Made by a program: the position numbers and the translations under genes
Shown here: positions 8,418 through 17,969 of the stretch, piece by piece
How positions within the stretch are numbered: the first letter of the stretch is position 1
Layout: each line of letters opens with the position of its first letter
DNA from: Pseudomonadota bacterium
GTDB lineage: Bacteria > Cyanobacteriota > Vampirovibrionia > Obscuribacterales > Obscuribacteraceae
Direction of reading: 5' to 3'
Assembly: GCA_021325555.1 (NCBI GenBank)
Contig: JAJPGY010000013.1
Span: 124,001 to 188,000, forward strand
Length of the DNA: 64,000 nt
The notes under the pieces: generated by a model
Database searches by the model: none
What the model saw: only the letters and a program-made list of their open reading frames with translations
What the model was told of the DNA's origin: nothing

Positions 8418-10070
8418 TTGAGCGTCGGATCCTTCGTACTTATGCTTCACAGCCACCTGCCGTTCTACCGGAAGGCCGGCATGTGGCCTTTCGGCGAGGA
8501 AAGCTTTTACGAGTGCATGGCGGAATCTTACATTCCGCTGCTGAACGCGATAGCCGAGCTGTGGGACGAGGGGATCCCGGCCAGGCTGACGGTCGGCATC
8601 ACCCCCATTCTCGCCGAGCAGATTGCCGATCCGCACCTCAATGCGGGCTTCGAGAAGTTTCTCGAGGGGCGTCTCCAGGCGGCGCACGGTGACGAGGTGC
8701 GCTTTTCCCCGCGCGGCGAACAGCCCAACCCTGACCTCCTGCACCTGGCGCGCTTCTACGCGGACTGGTTCGACCACATTCTCAAGAGCTACCGCGAGCG
8801 CTGGGGACGCGACGTCCTGGGCGGCTACAAGAGGTTTCAGGATCTGGGGGCGATCGAGATCACCACCTCGGCGGCCACCCACTGCTTTTCGCCGTTGCTG
8901 GAGACGGACTCATCGCTGCGCTGCCAGTACAAGACCGGGGTCGAGTCCTACAAGAAGCACTTCGGGCGGGCGCCGAGAGGCTGCTGGCTGCCCGAGTGCG
9001 CCTACCGCCCGCAACAGGGCGGGCGGCCAGGCATCGAGAAGTGGCTGCACGAAAACGGGCTCAAGTACTTCTTCACCGAATCCTTCGTGATCAAGGGCGG
9101 GCAGACCGTGGAGCTGCGGCGTGACTTCGGCCCCTACGGCAGCATCGAGTACATACCGGTGGCGGCGCGACCGGAGACCGGGCTTACCACGTTCGAGGCC
9201 TTTTACCTCAAGGAGTATCCGGTGGCCGTCCTCGGCCGCCACGAGCAGGGCGGGTTCCAGGTCTGGTCGGCGGAGCACGGGTACCCGGGCGACGGCAACT
9301 ACAGGGAGTTCCACAAGAAAGACGACGTCTCCGGGCTCCACTACTGGAAGCTGACCTCCACCAGCACGGACCTGGGAGCCAAGGAGCTTTACAGTCCTGA
9401 GGCAGCGGCCGTGCGGGTGCGCGAAAATTCGGATCACTACGTGGGGCTGCTTCAGGCGGCGCTTACCGAGCACCTGAAGCAAACCGGCGAGCCGGGGCTG
9501 CTCATGGTCAGCTTTGATACCGAGCTTTTCGGGCACTGGTGGTTCGAGGGTGTGGAGTTCATCAAGCAGGTGGTGCGCAAGCTGAAGACCTATACGGCGG
9601 TCACCATGCAGACGGCCTCCGAGTACCTGGCCGCCATGCCGCCGAAGCGGGCGATCGAGCTGCCGGAGTCGTCCTGGGGATCAGGCGGTCACTGGCAGGT
9701 GTGGCTAAACAACGAGACCGAGTGGATGTGGCCGGTAATCCACGAGGCGGAGCGCACCATGGAGAGCATCGCCGTCGACTACGAGGACGCCGACGGCGGC
9801 CTTGTCGGCCGCGCGCTGAAGCAGGCAGCCCGGGAGCTGCTCTTGCTGGAGTCGAGCGACTGGCCGTTCCTGGTCACCACGGGGCAGGCCAGGCAGTACG
9901 CCATCGATCGCTTCAACGAGCACAACCAGCGCTTCCGCGAGCTGGCGTCCATGATTCGCTCCGGGCGGATCGACGAGGGCAAGCTCATCGAGATGGAAGA
10001 GGTGGACAACTGTTTCCCCGACGTCTGCCACCGCTGCTTCCTGCCCGTCCGCGAGCCGCAAGCCTCGTAG
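8418..10070 (+). CDS. 1,4-alpha-glucan branching enzyme, glycoside hydrolase family 57 (DUF1957 type)
   Basis: 550 residues. GH57 branching enzymes cut an alpha-1,4 glucan chain and re-attach it through an alpha-1,6 bond during glycogen synthesis. The N-terminal catalytic barrel starts with FVLMLHSHLPFYRK. The catalytic nucleophile is Glu193 in CWLPECAYRP and the probable acid/base is Asp367 in SFDTELFGHWWFEG. The C-terminal helical part contains GSWG-like SSWGSGGHWQVWLNNETEW and ends with the DNCFPDV segment seen in this subfamily. The start is TTG at 8418 with GCGGAG seven bases upstream. This form is widespread in cyanobacteria and several thermophiles. It is monocistronic here; no other glycogen genes are in the window. 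Confidence 0.9.
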   Translation: MSVGSFVLMLHSHLPFYRKAGMWPFGEESFYECMAESYIPLLNAIAELWDEGIPARLTVGITPILAEQIADPHLNAGFEKFLEGRLQAAHGDEVRFSPRGEQPNPDLLHLARFYADWFDHILKSYRERWGRDVLGGYKRFQDLGAIEITTSAATHCFSPLLETDSSLRCQYKTGVESYKKHFGRAPRGCWLPECAYRPQQGGRPGIEKWLHENGLKYFFTESFVIKGGQTVELRRDFGPYGSIEYIPVAARPETGLTTFEAFYLKEYPVAVLGRHEQGGFQVWSAEHGYPGDGNYREFHKKDDVSGLHYWKLTSTSTDLGAKELYSPEAAAVRVRENSDHYVGLLQAALTEHLKQTGEPGLLMVSFDTELFGHWWFEGVEFIKQVVRKLKTYTAVTMQTASEYLAAMPPKRAIELPESSWGSGGHWQVWLNNETEWMWPVIHEAERTMESIAVDYEDADGGLVGRALKQAARELLLLESSDWPFLVTTGQARQYAIDRFNEHNQRFRELASMIRSGRIDEGKLIEMEEVDNCFPDVCHRCFLPVREPQAS

Positions 10071-10094
10071 CGGGCACCACGGCTGATATCACGG

Positions 10095-10784
10095 TCAACT
10101 GTGCCGGGCGTCCCTGGGCTCGCCCGGCGCCGGGTGGCCGCCAGCAGCCTGGATCGATCGTGACTCCAGGCAGGATCTGCCGGTGCAGACCGATTGAACG
10201 CGCTGCCTGAGGGCGATCAGCGTTCTCGGCAGCTCTCCCATCTCGCCCTGGCGGATGATCCACTGGGGAACCGGAAAGCCGGGATCGACGTAAAGTGAAT
10301 AGGTGAGGATCGTCTTTCTGCCCTGATCGCACGGCTCCACCGCCCAGAATCCCCGGAAGTCCTTCAGAGAGCCGTCCACGCGCCGGAAGTCTATCCTGTG
10401 GTCGGTGTCATACCTCGACTCCACCGTGTAAGTCAGCTCGGGAAACAGGAAGCAGACGTACACGTTCATTTTCAGGACGGACAGGTCGCCGCGATCGGTG
10501 AGCACATCGACGCGCTTCAAGCGAGGGCTGATCTTGCCCTCGAACTCGAAGGGGTTGCCCACGATCGGCCAGACCTTGTCGGGCGGCGCGTCGAGAAGAA
10601 TCTTTGCCACCACGAAGGTCGTCTTGCCCTGTGCTTCCTGATCCACGACCACCTCGCCGCGGTTGAGGCGCTGCCGGAGATCGGCAGTCGCCGCCTGCCC
10701 TGCCGCCGGTCTGGCCAGCGGCAGAACGCACAATACAGCCAGCGTGCCGGCCAGCCGCCGGCACACGAGATCCGGGCAGGGCAT
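10095..10784 (-). CDS. Exported START-like (SRPBCC) domain protein, paralogue 1
   Basis: 229 residues with a signal peptide (hydrophobic run LAGTLAVLCVLPLARPAAGQA). The rest fits the SRPBCC/START-like helix-grip fold used to bind hydrophobic ligands: GEVVVDQEAQGKTTFVVAKILLDAPPDKVWPIVGNPFEFEGKISPRLKRV, then VESRYDTDHRIDFRRVDGSLKDFRGFWAVEP and a final helix. It is clearly homologous to the next gene upstream (shared RIDFRRV-G-LKDFRG-W, PQWIIRQG, VYVDPGF-like). The ligand is unknown; periplasmic location is inferred. The last 30 residues are low-complexity. Confidence 0.78.
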   Translation of the reverse strand: MPCPDLVCRRLAGTLAVLCVLPLARPAAGQAATADLRQRLNRGEVVVDQEAQGKTTFVVAKILLDAPPDKVWPIVGNPFEFEGKISPRLKRVDVLTDRGDLSVLKMNVYVCFLFPELTYTVESRYDTDHRIDFRRVDGSLKDFRGFWAVEPCDQGRKTILTYSLYVDPGFPVPQWIIRQGEMGELPRTLIALRQRVQSVCTGRSCLESRSIQAAGGHPAPGEPRDARHS

Positions 10785-10974
10785 AAGACCCCTATCCTCG
10801 TTCGAGGTGAGCTACTAAAATCAAACAGTGAGCGATCGCCTGGTTTCAGGCTCTTAGCCCAATTTCATTATATCCGCGAGCCGCCGAACTGTCCAGGTTA
10901 CAAGGGTTCCGACGTTTTTTGCCGGAAATTGTTCCTGCCTTGCCGGCAACGGCGGCGAGGAATATAAGGCGGCC

Positions 10975-11637
10975 TTATCCGGCACGGTGAGCCAGGGCGC
11001 GGTTCGACTCGATGTCCAATTCGGCCGCCCGGCTGCGGATGCCATCAAGCGTTTCCGGAAGCTCTCGCTTCAGCCCCTGCCTGATGATCCACTGCGGCAC
11101 GAAGAAACCGGGGTCGAGGTACATCGCGTAGGTGACCAGGGTCTTGCTGCCGTTGTCGCGAGGCTCGAAGAGCCAGTACCCGCGAAAATCCTTGAGCGCG
11201 CCGCCCACCCGGCGGAAGTCGATCCGCTTGCACGGCTCGTAGTCGGACTCGACGACATAGTTGAACCTGGGCAGGAAGGCGGCGACCTCCACCTGGCAAT
11301 CCAGGACCGAGTTGCGCGGGGTGTCTTTCAGGAAGTGGAAATTGCGCACGTGCTTCTGAATCTTGCCGGCAAACTCCCGGGGATTGATCACTATGCCCCA
11401 GACTCGATCCGGACGCGACTTGATGAGGATCTTTCCCTGAACCAGCGGCAACTTGCTGCCCTTGACGCAGGAGTCGAGGATGACCTCTCCGGCCTCCAGA
11501 CGCTCGAGCTCGCCGCTCTTGAGCACCGATTCGCTGGTGGCGGGCAGGCAACCGACGAGCGAGAGGATCGCCACCGCCAGCAGTGCCAGACCGGCACTCA
11601 CGGGACGCCTCGTCCCTTGATGTTTCTTCAAATACAT
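10975..11637 (-). CDS. START-like (SRPBCC) lipoprotein, paralogue 2
   Basis: 220 residues from ATG 11637. The N-terminus is basic (KKHQGTRR), then hydrophobic, ending in the lipobox LSLVGC, so Cys30 should be lipidated. The body repeats the SRPBCC layout of the neighbouring paralogue: GEVILDSCVKGSKLPLVQGKILIKSRPDRVWGIVINPREFAGKIQKH, then RIDFRRVGGALKDFRGYW and VPQWIIRQGLKRELPETL. A longer frame extends to 11703 but lacks a signal-like start. The two genes are separated by 190 bp on the same strand, so they are probably a local duplication whose products differ in anchoring. Confidence 0.78.
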   Translation of the reverse strand: MYLKKHQGTRRPVSAGLALLAVAILSLVGCLPATSESVLKSGELERLEAGEVILDSCVKGSKLPLVQGKILIKSRPDRVWGIVINPREFAGKIQKHVRNFHFLKDTPRNSVLDCQVEVAAFLPRFNYVVESDYEPCKRIDFRRVGGALKDFRGYWLFEPRDNGSKTLVTYAMYLDPGFFVPQWIIRQGLKRELPETLDGIRSRAAELDIESNRALAHRAG

Positions 11638-11867
11638 GTAGCCCCACGCCTTCCTTAGAACGAGACTGGTGTACCTTTGCTGACGGCGGCCCGGTAGAGC
11701 CATTCAACCGGGCAAGCCGGGCCAGGATAGACCGAAAATCTCCACAGTAGAGGCCATTATATGCAGAATCACGGCCGCTGCTCTTTAAATCTGCTCACAA
11801 CAACTGGATATCAAGAGCCCGATCCTGTTAAATACTGGTTATCAGACGGATTTCTGGGAATTTTCTG

Positions 11868-13313
11868 ATGCGTCGAACAAAGATCGTGGCGACAATCGGC
11901 CCGGCGAGCAAGGATCGAAACGTAATTGAAAAGCTGATCAAAGCAGGGGTTGACGTTGTCAGAATCAACTGCTCGCATGCCGATCACGAGACCATCAAAT
12001 ATATAGCGGATGTCACGCGCGAGATCAGCTCCGAGCTGGATCGCTCTGTGGGAGTGCTTCTTGACTTGTGCGGTCCCAAGATCCGCACCGGCAGAATAGA
12101 GCCCGGCACGGAAGTGAATCTGCAGGCCGGGCAAAAATTTACATTGACGGCCCGCGAGCTGCCGGGCGATTCGGAGATTGTGAGCACGAATTATCCCAAG
12201 CTGGCCCACGAGGTCGGCGCCGGCGACACCATCCTTCTTGACGACGGGCTCATCGAGCTCAAGGTTGTCAACACGGCGCAGGACGACGTGGTCTGCCAGG
12301 TCATCACCGGTGGTGTGCTCAAGGACAAGAAGGGGATCAATCTTCCGGGCGTGCGACTGTCCATACCGGCATTGACCGATAAAGATAAAGAGGATCTCAA
12401 GTTCGGACTGGAGCAGGACGTGGACTTCGTGGCCCTGTCGTTCGTGCGGGACCCCGGCGACATCCGTCATCTCAAAGAGCTGATTGGAGACCACTGGCCA
12501 CCACCGGTGGTGATCGCCAAGCTCGAGAAGCCGCAGGCTCTCGAGCACCTGGACGAGATCCTCGATGTCGCCGACGGCGTCATGATCGCCAGGGGCGACC
12601 TCGGGGTGGAGCTGCCCCCGGAGTCCGTGCCGCCGGCGCAAAAGCTGATTACGAGGAAAGCGAACGCCAAGGGCAAGCCGGTGATAACCGCCACCCAGAT
12701 GCTGGAGTCGATGATCGAGCACCCGCGCCCGACACGGGCCGAGGCATCGGACGTGGCCAATGCCATATTCGATGGCGCCGATGCGGTCATGCTCTCCGGG
12801 GAGACGGCCGCTGGAGCTTATCCGGTGCAGGCCGTACAGATGATGGATCGCATCGCCACGGCAGCGGAGTCCAGCCTCGACTTCACCAGGCTGCACCAGC
12901 ACGAGCTGCCCACCTCGGCGCACGCCATCGCGCACGCCGCCTGCGCCATGGCTGTGGACATGAAGGCGCGGGCGATCGCCGCCTTCACCAAGTCCGGTGC
13001 CACGGCCAGGCTCATCTCGCAGTTCCGCCCGCCAGGCCCTATCATCGCCCTGGCGCAGCACTGGCACGTCTACCGCCAGCTTTCCCTGCACTGGGGGGTG
13101 ACCCCGCTCATGCTAACCGAGGTAAGCGACTCCGAGTCAACGCTGGCCCTGGTCGAGGACACGCTTCTGGACAGGGGCATCGTCTCCCACGGGGACTCGA
13201 TCGTGATCACCGGCGGCCTGCCGATCGCCGCCCGCGGCCCGGCCAACTTCGTCAAGCTCTCCGTGCTGCCGCCCATGACCACCCCTAAATATTGGGAGGT
13301 CAAGGGGATCTGA
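11868..13313 (+). CDS. pyk: Pyruvate kinase
   Basis: 481 residues, full length for the barrel, lid and C-terminal domains; no extra PEP-utilizer domain. It transfers phosphate from phosphoenolpyruvate to ADP in glycolysis. Motifs: KIVATIGPAS, VRINCSH, GPKIRTGRIEPG, DDGLIELKV, GVRLSIPALTDKDKEDL, VIAKLEKPQAL, VMIARGDLGVELP and the signature VITATQMLESMIEHPRPTRAEASDVANAIFDGADAVMLSGETAAG. The residue equivalent to muscle Glu117 is Lys71 (LDLCGPKIRTG rather than LDTKGPEIRTG), the form reported for K+-independent enzymes. The codon after the start reads MRRTKI, typical of the family. Confidence 0.96.
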   Translation: MRRTKIVATIGPASKDRNVIEKLIKAGVDVVRINCSHADHETIKYIADVTREISSELDRSVGVLLDLCGPKIRTGRIEPGTEVNLQAGQKFTLTARELPGDSEIVSTNYPKLAHEVGAGDTILLDDGLIELKVVNTAQDDVVCQVITGGVLKDKKGINLPGVRLSIPALTDKDKEDLKFGLEQDVDFVALSFVRDPGDIRHLKELIGDHWPPPVVIAKLEKPQALEHLDEILDVADGVMIARGDLGVELPPESVPPAQKLITRKANAKGKPVITATQMLESMIEHPRPTRAEASDVANAIFDGADAVMLSGETAAGAYPVQAVQMMDRIATAAESSLDFTRLHQHELPTSAHAIAHAACAMAVDMKARAIAAFTKSGATARLISQFRPPGPIIALAQHWHVYRQLSLHWGVTPLMLTEVSDSESTLALVEDTLLDRGIVSHGDSIVITGGLPIAARGPANFVKLSVLPPMTTPKYWEVKGI

Positions 13314-13315
13314 TC

Positions 13316-13334
13316 GGGCGCATGCAATGCGCCC
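13316..13334. terminator. Stem-loop between convergent pyk and sufR
   Basis: An 8-bp perfect stem (GGGCGCAT / ATGCGCCC, 3-nt loop) starts two bases after the pyk stop codon. A smaller GCGTC/GACGC stem follows. There is no T-tract, so intrinsic termination is uncertain; a role in protecting the pyk 3' end is equally possible. Confidence 0.5.
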
Positions 13335-13370
13335 CTGCGTGGCGTCGATTGACGCGCGGGCAATGCGCCG

Positions 13371-14030
13371 CTATGTGGGTTCGCTGCGGACCTGCGAGTG
13401 GACGAGGTAGCCGCAGACCGGATCGTCTTTCATCATGTACTGCTGGCGGCTCACCTTGAAGCCCAGGAGCGTCTGGATCAGGCGCGGCTCCATAATACAG
13501 ATCTGCCGGTACTGGCTGGCCAGGTTGTGCACCGCGCAGTGCCGTTGAAAGATGGCGAAGTTGCCGTCTGGCAGCGCCTGCCACTCGGTCATGAAGCCGT
13601 TCTCGGAGAAGATCTTGGCCACCTCGGCCACGCGCTGGCCCAGGTCTTTGCCTTCCATCCGCGGCCCGAGCTTGCGGGCGAGGTGGTCGTGCCTCAAGGC
13701 AAGCAGGTCCATCACGCCCTGGTTGCCGCCGCGCTCGAAGACCGCATCGAGGATCTCCCCGGCCAGGTTCTGTGCCGCCGAGGGAAACAGGGAGTTGGCC
13801 TTTTCGGTCAGGCGATACTGATAGGTCGGCCGCCCCCGCCCCCGGCGGACCGTGCGCGACTCGACCAGGCCCTCCTGCTGCAGCCCCGCCAGGTGGCGCC
13901 GCACGGCCATGGCCGTTATGCCCAGCCGGTCGCACAGCTTGGCCACGGTCATCTCGCCCTCACGCTTGAGGTGAAGGAGCACCGCCTCGTGGGTGCTTTC
14001 AGGGGCGTCGTTGACCAGTCGCGTTACCAT
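13371..14030 (-). CDS. sufR: SufR-type iron-sulfur-responsive transcriptional regulator
   Basis: 219 residues. The N-terminal winged helix-turn-helix (about 12-75: EAVLLHLKREGEMTVAKLCDRLGITAMAVRRHLAGLQQEGLVESRTVRRGRGRP-YRLTEK) is the DeoR/ArsR-like domain of SufR. The C-terminal cluster region reads RHC-x12-C and ends DPVCGYLV. Cyanobacterial SufR has four conserved cysteines in a CX12CX13CX14C pattern; here the third falls on GFKVSRQ and is not Cys, leaving three. The gene is divergent from the suf operon with about 260 bp between starts, the standard arrangement for a repressor that releases the operon when Fe-S clusters are lost. Confidence 0.88.
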   Translation of the reverse strand: MVTRLVNDAPESTHEAVLLHLKREGEMTVAKLCDRLGITAMAVRRHLAGLQQEGLVESRTVRRGRGRPTYQYRLTEKANSLFPSAAQNLAGEILDAVFERGGNQGVMDLLALRHDHLARKLGPRMEGKDLGQRVAEVAKIFSENGFMTEWQALPDGNFAIFQRHCAVHNLASQYRQICIMEPRLIQTLLGFKVSRQQYMMKDDPVCGYLVHSQVRSEPT

Positions 14031-14136
14031 GAAGTTCCCGTTTACACGGCTCCCATCCCCATTTTATGGCCAGCCGCCCCGCAGGCTCCCTCTCGAGACT
14101 ATCGGCGACAGAGATTCATCAGCATGGGCGGTAAAG

Positions 14137-14181
14137 ATCATTAATCCGGATGATGTCAGGGGATATTTTTGATACTATTAT
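14137..14181 (+). promoter_or_regulatory. Candidate suf operon promoter with overlapping inverted repeat
   Basis: A -35-like ATGTCA (14153-14158), 17-bp spacer and -10 TATTAT (14176-14181) lie about 110 bp before sufC. A short inverted repeat ATCAT-N8-ATGAT (14137-14154) overlaps the -35 element and could be a SufR operator. The CAAC-N6-GTTG site described in cyanobacteria was not found, so the operator assignment is a guess. Confidence 0.4.
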
Positions 14182-14289
14182 ATCTGTAAAAGCCACAGGA
14201 TCTGAGATTTGCCTAATTTTAACTTTCCCGCAGCGGCGGGCTGGCAGGCGAAGATCGTGCCCGGCGGCAGACGGTTACCGAACGAGACA

Positions 14290-15084
14290 ATGAGCCAAAC
14301 CAAACCAATTCTTGCCATAAAGAACCTTCACGTCAGCGTGGAGGATAAAGAGATTCTCAAGGGGGTGAGCCTGACGATAAACGCGGGCGAGGTCCACGCG
14401 CTCATGGGCCGCACCGGCTCGGGCAAGTCCACGCTTTCCTACACGCTCATGGGGCATCCTCGCTACAAGGTCACCGCCGGGCAGATCTTATATAAGGGAG
14501 AGGACCTGACCGCGATGCCCGCCGATGCTCGAGCCAGGGCCGGGATTTACCTGGCGTTTCAGTACCCGGTGGCCATCCCCGGCGTCTCCGTCTCCAACTT
14601 CCTGCGCGCGGCCGTGAAGGCTCGCCGCGGGACCGAGCTTACCATCAAGGAGTTCCGCAAGGAGCTGCGCGAGCAGATGAATAGGCTGGAGATGAAGGAC
14701 GACTTTCTCTCCCGCTACATCAATGACGGCTTCTCGGGCGGGGAGAAGAAGCGGCTGGAGATCCTGCAGATGTCCCTGCTCAAGCCGGAGCTGGCCGTGC
14801 TGGACGAGACGGACTCCGGCCTGGACATCGACGCGCTCAAGACGGTCGCCGGGGGCATCAACGCCATGACCGGCCCGGATCTGTCCGTGCTTTTAATCAC
14901 GCACTACCAGCGGATTTTAAATTACATAACGCCGCAGTTCGTTCACGTCATGCAGGAAGGACGCATAGTTCTGTCCGGCGGCAGCGAGCTTGCGCACGAA
15001 CTGGAAGCCCGGGGTTACGACTGGGTGACCCAGGAACCCGCAGCCACCACCGACGCCGCCGTAGCGCAGGCGCTCGCGCCGTAG
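14290..15084 (+). CDS. sufC: SUF system ATPase SufC
   Basis: 264 residues from ATG 14290; upstream in-frame codons have no SufC similarity. It is the ABC-type ATPase of the SufBCD scaffold that builds Fe-S clusters in the cytoplasm. Walker A is GRTGSGKST (most SufC proteins have GPNGSGKST, so the second and third positions differ). The Q-loop region is [15 protein letters not shown], the signature [14 protein letters not shown], Walker [15 protein letters not shown], and the switch His is in [10 protein letters not shown]. It is first of seven genes reading in one direction from the sufR intergenic region. Confidence 0.95.
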   Translation: MSQTKPILAIKNLHVSVEDKEILKGVSLTINAGEVHALMGRTGSGKSTLSYTLMGHPRYKVTAGQILYKGEDLTAMPADARARAGIYLAFQYPVAIPGVSVSNFLRAAVKARRGTELTIKEFRKELREQMNRLEMKDDFLSRYINDGFSGGEKKRLEILQMSLLKPELAVLDETDSGLDIDALKTVAGGINAMTGPDLSVLLITHYQRILNYITPQFVHVMQEGRIVLSGGSELAHELEARGYDWVTQEPAATTDAAVAQALAP

Positions 15085-15142
15085 ATCGCGCTTGCGCCAC
15101 GCAGTTGGGCCGGCAAGGAATGGATGCATCTGGAGAGATAAA

Positions 15143-16567
15143 ATGGCAGCTGAACTGACAAAACCCGCAGACATTCGCTCGATCGGCGCCGACTACAAGT
15201 ACGGCTTCCGCGACGAGGAGAAGTACGCGTTCAAATCGGGCAGGGGTCTGACGCCGGAGATTGTCGCCAAGATCTCCCAGATGAAGGGCGAGCCTGAGTG
15301 GATGCTCAAGTTCCGCTTGAAGGCGCTGGAAACCTTCCTCAAGAAGCCGATGCCCAGGTGGGGCAACAGCGAGCTCCTGGATGCCATCGACTTCCAGAAC
15401 ATCTACTACTACATCAAGCCCTCCGAAAAGCAGGGCAAGAACTGGGATGAGGTGCCGGAAGGGATCAAGAAGACCTTCGACCGCCTGGGCATCCCCGAGG
15501 CCGAGCGCAAGTTCCTGGCCGGAGTCACCGCCCAGTACGAGTCCGAGGTCGTCTACCACTCCATCCGCGAAGACCTGGAGAAGCAGGGCGTCATCTTTCT
15601 GGACATGGACTCGGGGCTGCGCGAGCACGAGGAGATCGTCCGCGAGCACTTCGGCAAGGTGATCCCGCCGGCCGACAACAAGTTTGCCGCCCTGAACTCG
15701 GCAGTCTGGTCCGGCGGCAGCTTCGTCTGGGTGCCGCCGGGCGTCAAGGTGGAGATCCCGCTGCAGGCCTATTTTCGGATTAACGCCGAGAACATGGGCC
15801 AGTTCGAGCGCACACTCATCATCGCCGAGCCGGGCAGCTACGTGCACTACATCGAGGGCTGCACGGCGCCCATCTACTCCAGCGATTCGCTGCACTCGGC
15901 GGTGGTGGAGCTTATCGCCAAGAAGGGCGCCCACATCCGTTACACGACCATCCAGAACTGGTCGAAGAACGTCTACAACCTGGTGACCAAGCGCGCCGTC
16001 GCGCACGAGGACGCGAAGATCGAGTGGGTGGACGGCAACCTCGGCTCCAAGCTGACCATGAAGTACCCTTCCGTGTACCTGGTCGGGCCGCGCGCCCACG
16101 GCGAGGTGCTCTCGGTGGCCCTGGCAGGCGGGGAGCAGCACCAGGACGCGGGCGCCAAGATGGTGCACGCGGCGCCTGACACAAGCTCGATTATCACCTC
16201 GAAGTCGATCTCCAAGGACGGCGGGCGGGCCACCTACCGCGGTCTGGTCAAGGTCTACAAGAACGCCACAAACGTCAAATCCAGCGTTCGCTGCGACGCG
16301 CTCCTGCTGGACGAGAAGTCCCGCTCGGACACCTACCCGACGATGGAAGTGGACGAGCAGCAGGTGACGATCGAGCACGAGGCGACGGTATCCAGGGTGG
16401 GCGAGGAGCAGCTCTTTTACCTGATGAGCCGCGGCCTTACCGCCGCCGAGGCGACGACGCTTATCGTCAACGGCTTTTTCGAGCCATTCACCAAGGAGCT
16501 GCCGCTCGAGTATGCCGTTGAGCTGAACAGGCTCATTCAGCTCGAGATGGAAGGCTCGGTCGGTTAG
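15143..16567 (+). CDS. sufB: Fe-S cluster assembly scaffold SufB
   Basis: 474 residues from ATG 15143, chosen for the GGAGAGA eight bases upstream and the MAAELTK start. SufB forms the SufBC2D complex and is the main scaffold for nascent clusters. Diagnostic segments are [104 protein letters not shown] and [17 protein letters not shown], ending [28 protein letters not shown]. Length and motifs are those of the long SufB form found with SufR regulation. It lies 58 bp after sufC. Confidence 0.96.
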   Translation: MAAELTKPADIRSIGADYKYGFRDEEKYAFKSGRGLTPEIVAKISQMKGEPEWMLKFRLKALETFLKKPMPRWGNSELLDAIDFQNIYYYIKPSEKQGKNWDEVPEGIKKTFDRLGIPEAERKFLAGVTAQYESEVVYHSIREDLEKQGVIFLDMDSGLREHEEIVREHFGKVIPPADNKFAALNSAVWSGGSFVWVPPGVKVEIPLQAYFRINAENMGQFERTLIIAEPGSYVHYIEGCTAPIYSSDSLHSAVVELIAKKGAHIRYTTIQNWSKNVYNLVTKRAVAHEDAKIEWVDGNLGSKLTMKYPSVYLVGPRAHGEVLSVALAGGEQHQDAGAKMVHAAPDTSSIITSKSISKDGGRATYRGLVKVYKNATNVKSSVRCDALLLDEKSRSDTYPTMEVDEQQVTIEHEATVSRVGEEQLFYLMSRGLTAAEATTLIVNGFFEPFTKELPLEYAVELNRLIQLEMEGSVG

Positions 16568-16574
16568 GACAGAG

Positions 16575-17954
16575 ATGACAGAGACAAAGACAGCAAGCAC
16601 CATTGCCAGGCAGCGCGTCGACGACCTGGCGGCCCGCCACGGCGAGGCCGGCTGGTTGAAGGAGGCCAGGCTTTCTGACTGGGAGCTTTATCTCAAGTGC
16701 CCGATGCCGACGCCCCGCGACCAGGACTGGCACGGCACAGACCTGAGCGCCCTTGATCTGTCTGCCTTCACCGCCGTGGATTTCCAGCCGGTAGAACCCA
16801 AGTCTCCTCCGGAGCACCCCTTTGTCGCCAGGACGCTCAGGCACTTCAGCAGGCGCGCCGGCGTCATTGTCCAGGCGGTCGGCCGCCCCGGCTACATCGA
16901 GCTGGATGCCGGTCTGGCGGCCAGAGGCGTCATCCTCTGTGACCTTTCCACAGCACTTCGCGAGCACGGCGACAGGCTGAGACCATACCTGGCTGTACCG
17001 GCCAAGCCCGACCTCAACAAATTCGGCTTGATGGCCAGAGCGCTCTTCAACTGCGGTCTCTTTCTCTTCGTCCCGCCCGGCGTGGAGATCGACCTGCCGA
17101 TCCTGAGCATGGCGCTGACGGGCGGAGCCACCGCCGGCAGTGCCATATTCCCGCGCCTGATCGTCCTGGCGGGAGACAACAGCAAGGTGTCGCTGATCCA
17201 CGCGAGCGCCGGCGAGGGCGCAGGCCGGTCCGGCGGCGGCGAATCGGCGCCGGTCCTTCATAGCGGGCTGGTGGAGATTCAGGCGGGCGCCGGAGCCAGG
17301 GTGTCGTTCCTGGACCTTTATCAGTTCGGATCGAATGTCGTTTCCGTGAACAGATCGGAGGCGGCGGTGGCGCAGGACGCCGAGTTCACCTCGTTGACCG
17401 TGGCGCTTGGCGGCGGCACGACGAAGTCGGACATCGCCACCTACCTGCAGGCGCCGGGCGCGGCGAGCTGGGTTTCCGGCCTCGTGCTGGGCAGCGGCCA
17501 CGAGCACTTCAACTTCAACACGATCGAGGAGCACAACGCTCCCGATACCAGATCCGATATCAACTTCCGGGTCGCCCTCGGCGACTCGTCGGCATCCGTC
17601 TATCAGGGGATCATCCGCGTTGCCAGGGTGGCGCAGCGCACCAACGCCTACCAGCAGAACAGAAATCTCCTTCTGGGCGGGCAGTCGAAGGCCGATTCCA
17701 TACCGAAGCTGGAGATCCTGGCCGACGACGTGAAGTGCTCGCACGGGGCCACGGTGGGCCCGGTGGATCGCGATCAGATCTTTTACCTGATGAGCCGCGG
17801 GCTGACCGAAAGCGAAGCCGAGGAGCTGATCGTGCTTGGTTTCTTCAAGACCGTGCTGGAGTCGTACCCGGTGGCGGAGGCCGTCGATTGGGTTTTGGAA
17901 TCCGCATCGCAGAAGCTCTTCCGCAAGCCATCCGGGCAGACACCAGCGATTTAG
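16575..17954 (+). CDS. sufD: Fe-S cluster assembly protein SufD
   Basis: 459 residues, seven bases after sufB. SufD pairs with SufB through the shared right-handed beta-helix core and helps iron entry. The C-terminal half is recognisably Suf[115 protein letters not shown]. The invariant His of SufD (SHGATVG) is present. The N-terminal 150 residues are divergent, as usual. Confidence 0.94.
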   Translation: MTETKTASTIARQRVDDLAARHGEAGWLKEARLSDWELYLKCPMPTPRDQDWHGTDLSALDLSAFTAVDFQPVEPKSPPEHPFVARTLRHFSRRAGVIVQAVGRPGYIELDAGLAARGVILCDLSTALREHGDRLRPYLAVPAKPDLNKFGLMARALFNCGLFLFVPPGVEIDLPILSMALTGGATAGSAIFPRLIVLAGDNSKVSLIHASAGEGAGRSGGGESAPVLHSGLVEIQAGAGARVSFLDLYQFGSNVVSVNRSEAAVAQDAEFTSLTVALGGGTTKSDIATYLQAPGAASWVSGLVLGSGHEHFNFNTIEEHNAPDTRSDINFRVALGDSSASVYQGIIRVARVAQRTNAYQQNRNLLLGGQSKADSIPKLEILADDVKCSHGATVGPVDRDQIFYLMSRGLTESEAEELIVLGFFKTVLESYPVAEAVDWVLESASQKLFRKPSGQTPAI

Positions 17955-17969
17955 CCGGGGTGCAATGCC

